64,000 nt of DNA from DASPSR01 sp035498715 (GCA_035498715.1 DATJZV010000158.1:1-64000); one strand, 5' to 3'; shown: positions 17,989-26,136, numbered from the stretch's first letter. Made by a program: numbers and translations. The notes: generated by a model not told the origin, from the sequence alone.

Positions 17989-18022
17989 AACCCCTGCCTG
18001 ATAAGCCCAGGTGGGGTTTTTT
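17989..18022 (+). terminator. Rho-independent terminator beyond the island end
   Basis: AACCCC pairs with GGGGTT, with an inner CCTG/CAGG extension, followed by TTTTTT. It sits 28 bp after the tRNA-like segment, the distance expected for the original tRNA-Gly terminator before the island inserted. Confidence 0.7.
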
Positions 18023-18037
18023 GTCTGAGGGGACATA

Positions 18038-18697
18038 ATGAAAACGACGAGTGTTTTGAATATCCTGGCGGCATCCTTCCTATTCCTGTCTTCCGCGGCA
18101 GGAGCGGCGGAAGACCGCCTTGTAATTGCGGATTTTTCCGCCGGCGTAGACGCAAAGGGCGTCCCGCGGGGATGGCAGCTCCAGGAAAAATCCGGTAAGG
18201 CGGATTTTGCCGTGATCAAGGACGGAGATCTGAATGCAGTCCGCTTCAGGAGCGCTAATACGTCCTTCTCCCTTCAGAAAGAGGTGAATGTGGACCTCAA
18301 GAAGTTCCCGGTGCTTACCTGGAAATGGAAGGTGACGAAGCTTCCAGCTAGAGGCGATTTCAGAAGATCGAAGACCGACGACCAGGCAGCCCAGCTTTTC
18401 CTTGCGTTCTCAAAGACCAAGGCGATCGTCTATATCTGGGACACGACCGTTCCGCAGGGGACCATGGGAAATGCGGCAGCCCCGTTCTTTATGTCCATCA
18501 AGGCAGTAGTCGTTCGTTCGGGTACTGCGGATACGGGAAAATGGCTCACCGAGGTTCGGAACGTGTACGATGATTATAAGAAAATGTTCGGGGATGAACC
18601 CGCGGCGGTTGCCGGTGTCAGGCTCCAGATTAATTCACAGCATACCGAGACTTCGGCCGAAAGCTACTTTGCGGACGTTGCGTTCATGAAGCAGTAA
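18038..18697 (+). CDS. Secreted DUF3047 domain protein
   Basis: 219 residues with a signal peptide (about 1-24, ending GAAED) and a single DUF3047 domain. That is a beta-rich periplasmic fold found in proteobacteria and Nitrospirota, of unknown function. Typical features seen are the opening VIADFSAG.DAKGVPRGW, the central LTWKWKV and the block DDQAAQLFLAF, followed by VYIWDTTVPQG. The ATG has GAGGGGA about 6 nt upstream. It lies just outside the tRNA-Gly island and 27 bp ahead of cobU, so read-through is likely, but a link to cobalamin is not evident. The domain resembles carbohydrate-binding sandwiches, which is only a hint. Confidence 0.78.
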   Translation: MKTTSVLNILAASFLFLSSAAGAAEDRLVIADFSAGVDAKGVPRGWQLQEKSGKADFAVIKDGDLNAVRFRSANTSFSLQKEVNVDLKKFPVLTWKWKVTKLPARGDFRRSKTDDQAAQLFLAFSKTKAIVYIWDTTVPQGTMGNAAAPFFMSIKAVVVRSGTADTGKWLTEVRNVYDDYKKMFGDEPAAVAGVRLQINSQHTETSAESYFADVAFMKQ

Positions 18698-18724
18698 AAC
18701 AGGGACAAGGGAAATATAAGGGGA

Positions 18725-19246
18725 ATGGTAAAAAAGATATACTTTATCACCGGCGGGGCCCGTTCAGGAAAATCCGCTTTCGCTGAAAGGCTGGCGAACG
18801 GCATGACGGGGAAGCGAGCATATATCGCCACGGCACAGGCGCTTGATCCTGAAATGGCGGTGAGAATACAACATCACCGGGAGCGCCGCGGCACCGCATG
18901 GGACACCTATGAAGAACCGCTTGCCATTGCGGACCTGCTCGTAAAACTGAACGAACGTTACCAGATAGTCCTGCTTGACTGCCTTACGCTCTGGTTGAGC
19001 AACGTCATGGCCCATACCAATGGGGGCGATGCGGTCAATTCCCGCTCCGATACGCTGGTTGCAGCGATTAAAAGCTTCAACGGCTGCTCCATCATCGTGT
19101 CGAACGAGGTCGGGCTCGGAATCGTACCGGATAATCCGCTTGCGCGGCGGTTTCGGGATTTCGCCGGGATGTTGAACCAGAAAGTAGCACATGCAGCGGA
19201 CGAAGTTTATTTTACCGCAGCGGGGATACCGATGAAGATCAAGTAG
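18725..19246 (+). CDS. cobU: Adenosylcobinamide kinase / guanylyltransferase
   Basis: 173 residues, typical for CobU, which phosphorylates adenosylcobinamide and then adds GMP to give AdoCbi-GDP. The P-loop is GGARSGKSAFAE near the N-terminus. The guanylylated-His region follows (IQHHRERRG), then DCLTLWLSN and VSNEVGLGIVP, all CobU hallmarks. AAGGGGA directly precedes the ATG, closer than usual. It opens a run of four genes for the late, nucleotide-loop part of cobalamin synthesis (cobU, cobT, cobS, cobC). No adenosyltransferase or CobD is in the window, and no cobalamin riboswitch is recognisable in front of it. Confidence 0.94.
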   Translation: MVKKIYFITGGARSGKSAFAERLANGMTGKRAYIATAQALDPEMAVRIQHHRERRGTAWDTYEEPLAIADLLVKLNERYQIVLLDCLTLWLSNVMAHTNGGDAVNSRSDTLVAAIKSFNGCSIIVSNEVGLGIVPDNPLARRFRDFAGMLNQKVAHAADEVYFTAAGIPMKIK

Positions 19247-19378
19247 CTCTATCCCGTTATGGTGAGGATAAAGAACGAAAGGCATTTCTGTTAATAGGGG
19301 GGAAGTACTACGGGACACAGATTTCCGCGGGAAGAGTGGACCAAACATGATACGAAAATATGACAGGAGGTAAAGAAG

Positions 19379-20449
19379 GTGGGAAAACTGCAGGAAGTGT
19401 TGAAAAGGATTCTGCCCGTTGATACATCACGTACAAACGCCATCCAGGCACAGCTTGATAACCTGACGAAGCCGCAAGGCAGCCTCGGTCGGCTCGAGGA
19501 GTTAGCGAAAAAGTATTGTCTCATCACGGGCAAGAACAAGCCCAGCGTCAAGAACAAGATTATCTTCACTTTCGCCGGAGACCACGGGGTGACCGAAGAG
19601 GGCGTTAGCGCTTTCCCAAAAGACGTCACGCCGCAGATGGTCTATAACTTCCTTGGCGGGGGGGCAGGAGTGAACGTGCTTGCCAAGCATGTCGGCGCTC
19701 GGGTGATCGTGGTGGATATGGGCGTCGACCATGAGTTTGAGCCTACTGATGGGTTGGAAATCAGAAAAATCGGCCGCGGCACGCGGAACATGGCCAAGGG
19801 CCCGGCCATGACGCGCGACGAGGCGGAGCGCGCAGTACTCGCCGGCATTGAACTGGTCGAAAAATACCGTGACTGCCTCGATATCCTCGGTACAGGGGAC
19901 ATGGGCATCGGGAACACAACGCCGTCCTCTGCCATTGTATCCGTCATCACCGGCACGGATCCGGAAAAAGTAACGGGCCGCGGCACCGGCATTGATGACC
20001 GCTCGCTCCGGAACAAGGTGGCGGTCATTAAAAAGGCGATCGAGGTGAACAGGCCCGATCCCAAGGATGCCCTCGACGTGCTTGCGAAAATCGGTGGGTT
20101 CGAGATTGCGGGCATCGCCGGTCTCGTGATCGGCGCGGCATTGTACAAGATCCCTGTAGTCGTGGATGGTTTCATTTCGACAGCCGGTGCGCTTATTGCC
20201 GCAGAAATGAACCCTCTGGTCAAAGGGTACATCATCGCGGCGCACCAGTCTGTAGAGATCGGACACCGGAAGATGCTCGAACATCTGGAGCAGATTCCGC
20301 TGCTTGACCTGAATCTCAGGCTAGGTGAAGGTACGGGTGCGGCCCTGGGCATATCGCTTGTGGAGGCCGGCGTGAGAATCCTTACTGAAATGGCGACATT
20401 CGCCGATGCCGGCGTTGCTGGGAAGAAGGATGAAGAAGTGAAGGTATGA
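19379..20449 (+). CDS. cobT: Nicotinate-nucleotide-dimethylbenzimidazole phosphoribosyltransferase
   Basis: 356 residues, the usual CobT size. It makes alpha-ribazole phosphate from nicotinate mononucleotide and a lower-ligand base. Seen: LTKPQGSLGRLEELA near the N-terminus, FAGDHGV with the substrate-binding residues, GTGDMGIGNTTPSSA in the middle, and LRLGEGTGAAL with the catalytic Glu near residue 320. The start is GTG, 9 nt after AGGAGG. A 132-nt gap separates it from cobU; I looked for a riboswitch there and found none. cobS follows 47 nt downstream. Confidence 0.95.
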   Translation: MGKLQEVLKRILPVDTSRTNAIQAQLDNLTKPQGSLGRLEELAKKYCLITGKNKPSVKNKIIFTFAGDHGVTEEGVSAFPKDVTPQMVYNFLGGGAGVNVLAKHVGARVIVVDMGVDHEFEPTDGLEIRKIGRGTRNMAKGPAMTRDEAERAVLAGIELVEKYRDCLDILGTGDMGIGNTTPSSAIVSVITGTDPEKVTGRGTGIDDRSLRNKVAVIKKAIEVNRPDPKDALDVLAKIGGFEIAGIAGLVIGAALYKIPVVVDGFISTAGALIAAEMNPLVKGYIIAAHQSVEIGHRKMLEHLEQIPLLDLNLRLGEGTGAALGISLVEAGVRILTEMATFADAGVAGKKDEEVKV

Positions 20450-20496
20450 AGATAAAAAAGTAACGACGTGGGCGATAAAAAAATGAGAGACAAGCG

Positions 20497-21243
20497 ATGA
20501 TCAAAAACTTCATCAATGCAGTGGAGTTTCTTACGATCTTTACCGTAAGCCGGAAGCATGACGTCACCGAGGGCGACCTGGCGAAGTCCATGGTCTACTT
20601 CCCCGTGGTCGGCTTCCTGATCGGCGTGATACTGAACTATTCGGACAAAGCCCTTGCATGGACAGTGCCCCCAACCATAGCAAATGCCCTTCTGCTCATC
20701 ATCCTTGTGCTTATCACGCGGGCCCTCCACATCGACGGTCTGGCCGATACGCTCGACGGTATCATGGGCGGGCATGACAGAATGTCCAGGCTCGAGATCA
20801 TGAAGGACAGCCGGCTCGGCACTGCCGGTGCGCTCGGCATCGTGCTCCTCCTGCTCGTAAAGTATCTCTGCCTCAATAATCTGTTCGACAATGATAAAGC
20901 CTCGGCACTGCTTACCGCGCCGATGCTTGGCCGCTGGTCCCAGACTCTCATGGTTTTTAAGGCGAATTATGGCCGTGAACAGGGTATGGGCAGCGCTTTC
21001 GTCGGACATCTGCGGGGGAGCGGAATGATTGCGACGTCGGCCGTTGCGCTGGGACTGGCGATATTCGTGAGCGGCATATGGGCGGCAATTCTCATAGCCA
21101 GCGTCGCGCTCTTTACCATTGTCTGCCGATGGTATCTGGTGCGTAAGCTCGGCGGCGTGACCGGCGATGTGATCGGAGCAGTGAGTGAGTTAAACGAGGC
21201 CCTGACGCTCTTGCTTTTCGTCATTCTGTCAAACCGGAGTTAA
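20497..21243 (+). CDS. cobS: Adenosylcobinamide-GDP ribazoletransferase (cobalamin synthase)
   Basis: 248 residues, a polytopic membrane enzyme that joins AdoCbi-GDP and alpha-ribazole (phosphate), the last assembly step. Diagnostic stretches are FLTIFTV near the N-terminus, YFPVVGFLIG, HIDGLADTLDGIMGG with metal-binding acidic residues, MKDSRLGTAGALGI, and PMLGRW. Six or so hydrophobic segments are visible. It lies between cobT and cobC, with only 3 nt before the cobC start, so translation is probably coupled. Confidence 0.95.
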   Translation: MIKNFINAVEFLTIFTVSRKHDVTEGDLAKSMVYFPVVGFLIGVILNYSDKALAWTVPPTIANALLLIILVLITRALHIDGLADTLDGIMGGHDRMSRLEIMKDSRLGTAGALGIVLLLLVKYLCLNNLFDNDKASALLTAPMLGRWSQTLMVFKANYGREQGMGSAFVGHLRGSGMIATSAVALGLAIFVSGIWAAILIASVALFTIVCRWYLVRKLGGVTGDVIGAVSELNEALTLLLFVILSNRS

Positions 21244-21246
21244 AGG

Positions 21247-21843
21247 ATGGTCACAAGAGTGTATCTCATGCGCCACGGCGAAGTCCAGAACGGCGGAGAG
21301 AAACGGTATAACGGCCACATCGATATCGATATCACCGAGATTGGCAGAGAACAGATGCGGCGGCTTGCCGGGATGCTCGCCGGGAAGAACATTGCGGCAG
21401 TGTATTCCAGCGACCTCATTCGCTCAGCCAAGGGGGCGGAGATCGTTTCTCGGAGCCTTAACCTCACTTACACCCCCCTGCGTGACCTCCGGGAACGAAG
21501 CGTCGGCAAATGGGAGGGACTTACGGCCGAAGAAATCAAGGAGCGTTTTCCCAAGGAGTATACTGCGTGGAGGGCCGACCTCCTCAACTACAGACCTCCT
21601 GACGGAGAATGCCTGCTGGATGTCCGGGAAAGGATCCTACCGGTGCACAAAAAGTTGGTCAGCTCGCATCCCGGCCAGGAGATCGCGATGCTGCTGCACG
21701 GAGGGGTCAACAGGGTCATCATCGCCGATGCACTCGGCCTTGATCTCATGAACCTGTTCAGGATCGACCAGTCCTTCGGCGCGCTCAATATCATCGATTA
21801 CCACGATGACGGTATGGCCGTGATCAAGCTTCTGAACGGGTGA
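21247..21843 (+). CDS. cobC: Histidine phosphatase, alpha-ribazole phosphatase type
   Basis: 198 residues of the phosphoglycerate-mutase-like histidine phosphatase family. The phosphorylated His is in LMRHGEV, followed by SSDLIRSAKGAE; the acid/base Glu is in RERSVGKWEG; and the second His is in MLLHGGVNRV. By position at the end of cobU-cobT-cobS it most likely removes the phosphate of alpha-ribazole-5'-phosphate (or adenosylcobalamin-5'-phosphate). The ATG is 3 nt after the cobS stop. As the family is broad, the reaction rests on context. Confidence 0.85.
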   Translation: MVTRVYLMRHGEVQNGGEKRYNGHIDIDITEIGREQMRRLAGMLAGKNIAAVYSSDLIRSAKGAEIVSRSLNLTYTPLRDLRERSVGKWEGLTAEEIKERFPKEYTAWRADLLNYRPPDGECLLDVRERILPVHKKLVSSHPGQEIAMLLHGGVNRVIIADALGLDLMNLFRIDQSFGALNIIDYHDDGMAVIKLLNG

Positions 21844-21860
21844 GCACGACCAGAAAATCA

Positions 21861-21889
21861 TTGACTTTGACCTGCCTGTGCTGTATTGT
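21861..21889 (+). promoter_or_regulatory. thiS: Promoter of the thiamin operon
   Basis: TTGACT (21861-21866), 17 nt, TATTGT (21884-21889). The start would be near 21896, just before the TPP riboswitch. Confidence 0.6.
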
Positions 21890-21901
21890 GGAGGTCATGT
21901 A

Positions 21902-21992
21902 GAGCTGGGGGAGCCGATTGGCTGAGAGTCCTTTATTTGGAGGACGACCCTTAGAACCTGATCCGGGTAGTACCGGCGTAGGGAAGGCGAAT
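21902..21992 (+). promoter_or_regulatory. TPP riboswitch (THI element)
   Basis: The conserved parts are in order: GGGGGAGCC, GGCTGAGAGT, a short variable hairpin (CCT...AGG), GACCCTTAGAACCTGATC, and CCGGCGTAGGGAA. These are the pyrimidine- and pyrophosphate-sensing helices of the TPP aptamer. It precedes a terminator hairpin and thiSGEC, so thiamin pyrophosphate should shut off the operon. Confidence 0.96.
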
Positions 21993-22019
21993 ATTCACAG
22001 TATCCTACAGCCTTTCTCA

Positions 22020-22047
22020 AGCCGTATCCTCTCGGATACGGCTTTTT
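22020..22047 (+). terminator. Riboswitch-controlled intrinsic terminator
   Basis: AGCCGTATCC (22020-22029) and GGATACGGCT (22034-22043) form a 10-bp perfect stem with loop TCTC, followed by TTTTG. It lies 28 nt after the TPP aptamer and before thiS, so control is by transcription termination. Confidence 0.85.
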
Positions 22048-22070
22048 GTTTGGATAATTATTTATTTCTC

Positions 22071-22160
22071 TGTCATTGCGAGATGCCTGTTAGCGACGAA
22101 ACAATCCCGGGTCTCTGATTTCATGAAAAAAGAGATTGCATCGCTTTGCTCGCCATGACA
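22071..22160 (+). repeat. Palindromic intergenic repeat between riboswitch and thiS
   Basis: TGTCATTGCGAG at the left is mirrored by CTCGCCATGACA at the right (one mismatch). Inner parts GACGAAACAATC and GAGATTGCATCGC resemble the widespread tgtcattgcgagcgaagcgaagcaatc-type mobile palindromes. The RNA would fold into a long hairpin in the thiS leader. Confidence 0.65.
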
Positions 22161-22175
22161 TCGGGAGCACGGCGT

Positions 22176-22379
22176 ATGATGATCACGCTCAACGGAGAGA
22201 GAAAGACAGTGCCCGATGGGATAACGGTACTCGGTTTGCTCGAGTTGCTGACGGTTCAGCAGGAACGCGTGGCTGTCGAGTTGAACCTTGAAATCGTAAA
22301 AAAGGACAAATTCGGCACGACCGCCATAAAAGATGACGACAACCTCGAAGTAGTGAGCTTCATGCAGGGAGGATCTTGA
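22176..22379 (+). CDS. thiS: Sulfur carrier protein ThiS (with one extra C-terminal residue)
   Basis: A 67-residue beta-grasp protein that carries sulfur as a C-terminal thiocarboxylate for the thiazole ring of thiamin. It starts MMITLNGERK and shows the typical VAVELN and the DDDNLEVVSF strand before the Gly-Gly end. The last residues are MQGGS: a serine follows the Gly-Gly, where ThiS normally ends. Adenylylation needs a free Gly-Gly terminus, so removal of Ser, perhaps by a JAMM peptidase like that at 49626, would be expected. The frame runs upstream to 22146, but that part lies in the palindromic repeat; GGGAG upstream supports the ATG at 22176. First gene of thiSGEC. Confidence 0.9.
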   Translation: MMITLNGERKTVPDGITVLGLLELLTVQQERVAVELNLEIVKKDKFGTTAIKDDDNLEVVSFMQGGS

Positions 22380-22425
22380 CGCACATTCAAGATCCAACAA
22401 GAAAAGTTGAGGAGTGATAGTGACT

Positions 22426-23205
22426 ATGACTGACGATAAACTGGTCATTGCAGGAATTGAGTTCAGGTCGCGGCTCTGGGTCGGGACCGGGAAGTACAAG
22501 GACTTTGCAGAAACGAAAAAGGCTATCGAAGCCTCAGGTACTGACGTGGTAACGGTCTCGGTTCGGCGCATCAATATCATCGACCGCAGCAAGGAGAACC
22601 TCTTCGATTATATCGATCCGAAGAAGTACAAGATTCTCCCGAACACAGCAGGCTGTTACACGGCCAAGGATGCGATCCGCACGGCCATGCTGGCGGCAGA
22701 GGCGGGGATCACGAAACTTGTGAAGCTCGAAGTGATCGGCGACGACAAGACCCTGTTCCCGGACAATGAGGCGCTGCTCGAAGCCACGAAAGTGCTCGTG
22801 AAGGAAGGATTGACCGTGCTTCCCTATGTGAGCGACGACCCTATCATGGCCAAGAAGCTTGTTGATCTGGGTTGTCCAGCTGTTATGCCGCTCGCAGCGC
22901 CCATCGGCTCTGGCCTCGGCATCCGGAACCCGTACAATATCAGAATTATCATGGAGACGGTGAAGGTCCCCGTCGTGGTTGACGCGGGTGTGGGTACGGC
23001 ATCGGACGTGGCGCTTGCGATGGAACTTGGCTGCGATGCAGTGCTCCTGAACACAGCGATCGCCGGGGCCAAGGATCCGATTGCCATGGCGGAAGCCATG
23101 AAGTACGGAGTGCTCGCCGGCAGGCTTGCCTACCGGGCTGGCAGAATCCCGAAGAAGCTTTACGCCACGGCCAGTAGCCCGCTGGATGGCATGATCGGGA
23201 GCTGA
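22426..23205 (+). CDS. thiG: Thiazole synthase
   Basis: About 259 residues, a TIM-barrel enzyme that forms the thiazole phosphate from deoxyxylulose-5-phosphate, dehydroglycine and ThiS thiocarboxylate. Seen: FRSRLWVGTGKYKDF at the start, TVSVRRIN, LPNTAGCYTA, the Schiff-base lysine region KLVKLEVIGD, VMPLAAPIGSG, and DAGVGTASD. GTG codons at 22414 and 22420 are alternative starts; GAGGAG (22409-22414) is 5 nt before GTG 22420 and 11 nt before ATG 22426, so the true start may be the GTG. No thiH or thiO (dehydroglycine source) is adjacent. Confidence 0.95.
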   Translation: MTDDKLVIAGIEFRSRLWVGTGKYKDFAETKKAIEASGTDVVTVSVRRINIIDRSKENLFDYIDPKKYKILPNTAGCYTAKDAIRTAMLAAEAGITKLVKLEVIGDDKTLFPDNEALLEATKVLVKEGLTVLPYVSDDPIMAKKLVDLGCPAVMPLAAPIGSGLGIRNPYNIRIIMETVKVPVVVDAGVGTASDVALAMELGCDAVLLNTAIAGAKDPIAMAEAMKYGVLAGRLAYRAGRIPKKLYATASSPLDGMIGS

Positions 23206-23258
23206 GAGGAGAAAGCACTGTCTCTCCTCTGTGCCCGATGCCTCCGTGGAGGGTTTCA

Positions 23259-23888
23259 TTGGCAGTTGACTTCAAGCTCTACCTGATCACCGACCGCAAG
23301 ATTACGAAAATGCCGCTTCCTGCTGCCGTTCGGCTCGCTCTCCAGGGCGGTGTGCGGGCGATCCAGGTTCGAGAAAAGGACTTGCCGGTGCGGGAGCTTC
23401 TTGCTATCGCCCAGGAACTCAGAAAGGTAACAAGGGAGTTCAACGCAAGGTTATTCATTAACGATCGTGTTGATGTGGCAGTAGCTGTAGAAGCGGATGG
23501 TGTACATCTCGGCCATCAGAGTATGCCTTCCGAGGCAGTGAGAAAAATCGTCGGCAAAAAGATGCTTATCGGGGTATCCACCCATTCTCTCGCAGAAGCT
23601 GTGAGCGCTGAAGAGGCAGGTGCCGATTTCATAACCCTTGGTCCGATCTTCGTGACGCCTTCCAAGATGCAATATGGTGAGCCGCTCGGCGTTTGGTCAA
23701 TCGGGATCGTCAAGAAACATATTCGTATCCCGATTTTTGGCCTCGGTGGCATAAGAAACGCTAATATAGCGCAAGTCATGCAGGCAAAGGCAGACGGCAT
23801 CGCGATGATCTCGGCGATTTTTGCTACCGATGATATCCAGAGGGCTGCAGAGCTTATAAATCGGCGAATTAGTGAAGCTGTGAAATAA
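23259..23888 (+). CDS. thiE: Thiamin phosphate synthase
   Basis: About 209 residues, a TIM barrel that joins HMP-pyrophosphate and thiazole phosphate. Motifs: LYLITDRK, IQVREKDLP (pyrophosphate/thiazole binding), LFINDRVDVA, ADGVHLGHQSMP, IGVSTHSLAEA, and DFITLGPIFVTPSK. ATG 23238 opens the frame, but TTG 23259 has GGAGGG exactly 6 nt upstream and gives the usual ThiE N-terminus (MAVDFKLYLIT), so TTG is preferred. It lies 53 nt after thiG and 49 nt before thiC, under the TPP riboswitch. Confidence 0.93.
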   Translation: MAVDFKLYLITDRKITKMPLPAAVRLALQGGVRAIQVREKDLPVRELLAIAQELRKVTREFNARLFINDRVDVAVAVEADGVHLGHQSMPSEAVRKIVGKKMLIGVSTHSLAEAVSAEEAGADFITLGPIFVTPSKMQYGEPLGVWSIGIVKKHIRIPIFGLGGIRNANIAQVMQAKADGIAMISAIFATDDIQRAAELINRRISEAVK

Positions 23889-23937
23889 GAGACGAAAGAG
23901 CAACCTCTCATCGTTTGTCTCTATCACGAGGTGCATT

Positions 23938-25239
23938 ATGACTCAGATTCTTGAAGCACGCAAAGGGAATATCACTCCCGAGATGGAGGCTGTAGCCAGG
24001 GCCGAGGGTGTGAGCCTGGACCATATCATTGAAGGGGTAGCCAGAGGAACCATCGTCATCACGAGAAATGCGCTGCATACGTCGATCATACCTCTTGGTA
24101 TCGGCAGGGGACTGCGGACCAAGATCAATGCGAACATAGGCACATCCAGGGACCGGATGTCCATCGATGATGAGATCGAGAAGCTAAAAGCGGCGGTCGC
24201 CTCCGGTGCTGATGCGGTCATGGACCTCTCGACTGGCGGGCCGATCGTGGAAATCCGCAAAGAGATACTCAAACACTCGACAGTCGCTATCGGCACGGTC
24301 CCCATTTATCAGGCCGCGGTTGAGACCGTGGAGCAAGGCAGCTCCATCGTCCAGATGGATCCGGAGACGCTTTTCCGCGTTATTGCTGAACAAGCAGAAG
24401 AGGGAGTGGACTTCGTGACCGTGCACTGTGGGGTGACTACGGCAAGCGTCGATCGGCTCAAGCGCCAGGGCAGGATTATGGACGTGGTCAGCCGCGGCGG
24501 CGCATTCCATCTTGAATGGATCATCCATAATGAAGAAGAGAACCCGCTCTATAAACAGTACGACCGCCTCATTGAGATTGCGAAAAAATATGACATGACG
24601 CTGTCACTCGGCGACGGCATGCGGCCGGGGAGCCTTGCTGATGCAACGGACCGGGCGCAAATCGAAGAACTCATCACGCTCGGCGAACTGAGAGACATCG
24701 CAGTCGACGCGGGCGTGCAGGTAATGATCGAAGGGCCGGGGCATGTGCCGATCAACCAGGTCGAGACAAATATCAAGATTCAGAAGGAACTTTGCAGCGG
24801 GGCGCCATTCTACGTGCTCGGACCGCTCGTAACCGACGTGGCGCCAGGATATGATCACATCACCTCTGCCATCGGCGGAGCCATTGCCGGGGCGGCGGGA
24901 GCTGACTTCCTCTGCTATGTAACCCCGTCCGAGCATCTTCGCCTGCCCGATCTCGAAGACGTTCGCGAGGGCGTGATTGCCTCTCGGATCGCGGCGCATG
25001 CGGCGGATATCGCCAAGGGCGTGAAGGGCGCTATCGAATGGGACCGGGAGATGTCGCGGCGGCGCAAAGCGCTCGACTGGAAGGGTCAGATTGAGCTCTC
25101 GATCGATCCCGAAAGGGCGCGTAAACTGCGCGAATCAAGCCTGCCAAAGGAGTCCGACGTCTGCACCATGTGCGGAGAATTCTGCTCCATGAAGGGCGTG
25201 AGCGCGTATCTCAAGCCCGACGTGAGGCGAAAAGCGTAA
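23938..25239 (+). CDS. thiC: Phosphomethylpyrimidine synthase (radical SAM)
   Basis: 433 residues, the length of the shorter bacterial/archaeal ThiC. It converts aminoimidazole ribotide into HMP phosphate using a [4Fe-4S] cluster and SAM. The cluster cysteines are at the C-terminus in CTMCGEFCSM, the non-canonical ThiC motif. Also seen: NANIGTS, DLSTGGPI, TVPIYQA, HCGVTTAS, SRGGAF, and the zinc/substrate region EGPGHVP. GAGGTGC lies upstream of the ATG. It is the last gene of the TPP-controlled thi operon. Confidence 0.96.
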   Translation: MTQILEARKGNITPEMEAVARAEGVSLDHIIEGVARGTIVITRNALHTSIIPLGIGRGLRTKINANIGTSRDRMSIDDEIEKLKAAVASGADAVMDLSTGGPIVEIRKEILKHSTVAIGTVPIYQAAVETVEQGSSIVQMDPETLFRVIAEQAEEGVDFVTVHCGVTTASVDRLKRQGRIMDVVSRGGAFHLEWIIHNEEENPLYKQYDRLIEIAKKYDMTLSLGDGMRPGSLADATDRAQIEELITLGELRDIAVDAGVQVMIEGPGHVPINQVETNIKIQKELCSGAPFYVLGPLVTDVAPGYDHITSAIGGAIAGAAGADFLCYVTPSEHLRLPDLEDVREGVIASRIAAHAADIAKGVKGAIEWDREMSRRRKALDWKGQIELSIDPERARKLRESSLPKESDVCTMCGEFCSMKGVSAYLKPDVRRKA

Positions 25240-25254
25240 GGAGGGGAACGAAGA

Positions 25255-26136
25255 ATGCGGAGTGCGGAGTTCGGAACCAAACGCAGATCGAAGGGTCCTA
25301 TCAAGACGATTTTACTTTACATGATGCTCTGCCTGCCTCTTAGCGTCTTTGCCGGGACGGTCCGTCAGCCTGAGATCATTCTTAAGCCGAATAAGCCTGG
25401 CCCGGGAGATATCATGGTCGTGACCGTGAAGGGCGCTGACGCTCCCGTCGAAGGGAAATTCGGGGACAAGAAAATCTATTTCAATCCTTACAAGGATTCT
25501 TTCAAGGCTGTGCTTGGCATTGATCTCTTTACCGAACCGGGAAAGTACAATCTTAACGTCTCCGTGAATGGAACCCTTCTCTCCCGAGTCGTGACGGTGA
25601 TCAAAAAAGCGTATCCCGTCCAGAGGCTCACGCTCCCGAAGGACATGGTGGAGCTCTCTCCGGAGAATGAGGCTCGGGCGGAACGCGAGCAGCTCAAAAT
25701 GGCAGCGATCTGGCCGAACGAGACAGAACGCGTATGGGACGGCGATTTCATCAATCCCCGGGAGGGTGAAATCGTTACCAAGTTTGGAGTGCGCAGGGTC
25801 ATTAATAAGATCCCCAAGAATCCGCACAGCGGTGTAGACGTGGGTGCCGAGGAGGGCGATGCAGTGCATGCGCCAAACAACGGTGTCGCCGTCCTGATTG
25901 ACGAACAGTTTTTTTCGGGCAAATCCTTGATCCTTGACCATGGGCAAGGCATCTATACAATGTTTTTTCACCTCTCCAAAATACTCGTCACGCCAGGCCA
26001 GCAGGTAAAGAAGGGCGACGTAATCGCCCTCGTTGGTTCCACAGGCCGTGCTACCGGAGCGCACCTGCACTGGGGCGTACGCATGCAGGGCGCGCGTGTT
26101 GATCCTCTGGAGTTAATTCATTTGAAACTAGAATAA
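25255..26136 (+). CDS. Secreted M23 (LytM-type) metallopeptidase
   Basis: 293 residues. A hydrophobic stretch at about 20-34 (LYMMLCLPLSVFAG) acts as signal or anchor; an Ig-like beta domain at about 40-120 is followed by the LytM/peptidase M23 domain at about 170-290. Zinc ligands are visible: His and Asp in HSGVDVG, and the HxH of GAHLHWG. Such enzymes cut peptidoglycan cross-bridges in the periplasm. AGGAGGGG precedes the ATG, although the first codons fall within a short repeat (GCGGAGTGCGGAG); an internal ATG at 25321 is an alternative. It lies 15 nt after thiC, so it probably receives thi read-through. Confidence 0.9.
   Translation: MRSAEFGTKRRSKGPIKTILLYMMLCLPLSVFAGTVRQPEIILKPNKPGPGDIMVVTVKGADAPVEGKFGDKKIYFNPYKDSFKAVLGIDLFTEPGKYNLNVSVNGTLLSRVVTVIKKAYPVQRLTLPKDMVELSPENEARAEREQLKMAAIWPNETERVWDGDFINPREGEIVTKFGVRRVINKIPKNPHSGVDVGAEEGDAVHAPNNGVAVLIDEQFFSGKSLILDHGQGIYTMFFHLSKILVTPGQQVKKGDVIALVGSTGRATGAHLHWGVRMQGARVDPLELIHLKLE

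Larger units (their letters stand above)
17372..18037. other. 666-bp AT-rich gap with the right end of the island
   Basis: No convincing gene. From left to right it holds an AT-rich stretch, an inverted repeat CCGGTCA/TGACCGG with 9-nt loop (17807-17829), a promoter-like TTGACA-17-TATTAT (17887-17915), the 75-bp repeat copy B (17886-17960) ending in the tRNA-Gly-like segment, and a terminator (17989-18022). Confidence 0.6.

Noticed and set aside
19247..19378. Possible cobalamin riboswitch between cobU and cobT
   Set aside because: The GC-rich segments (for example GGGACACAG and CCGCGGG) do not match the conserved B12-box or adjacent helices in order.
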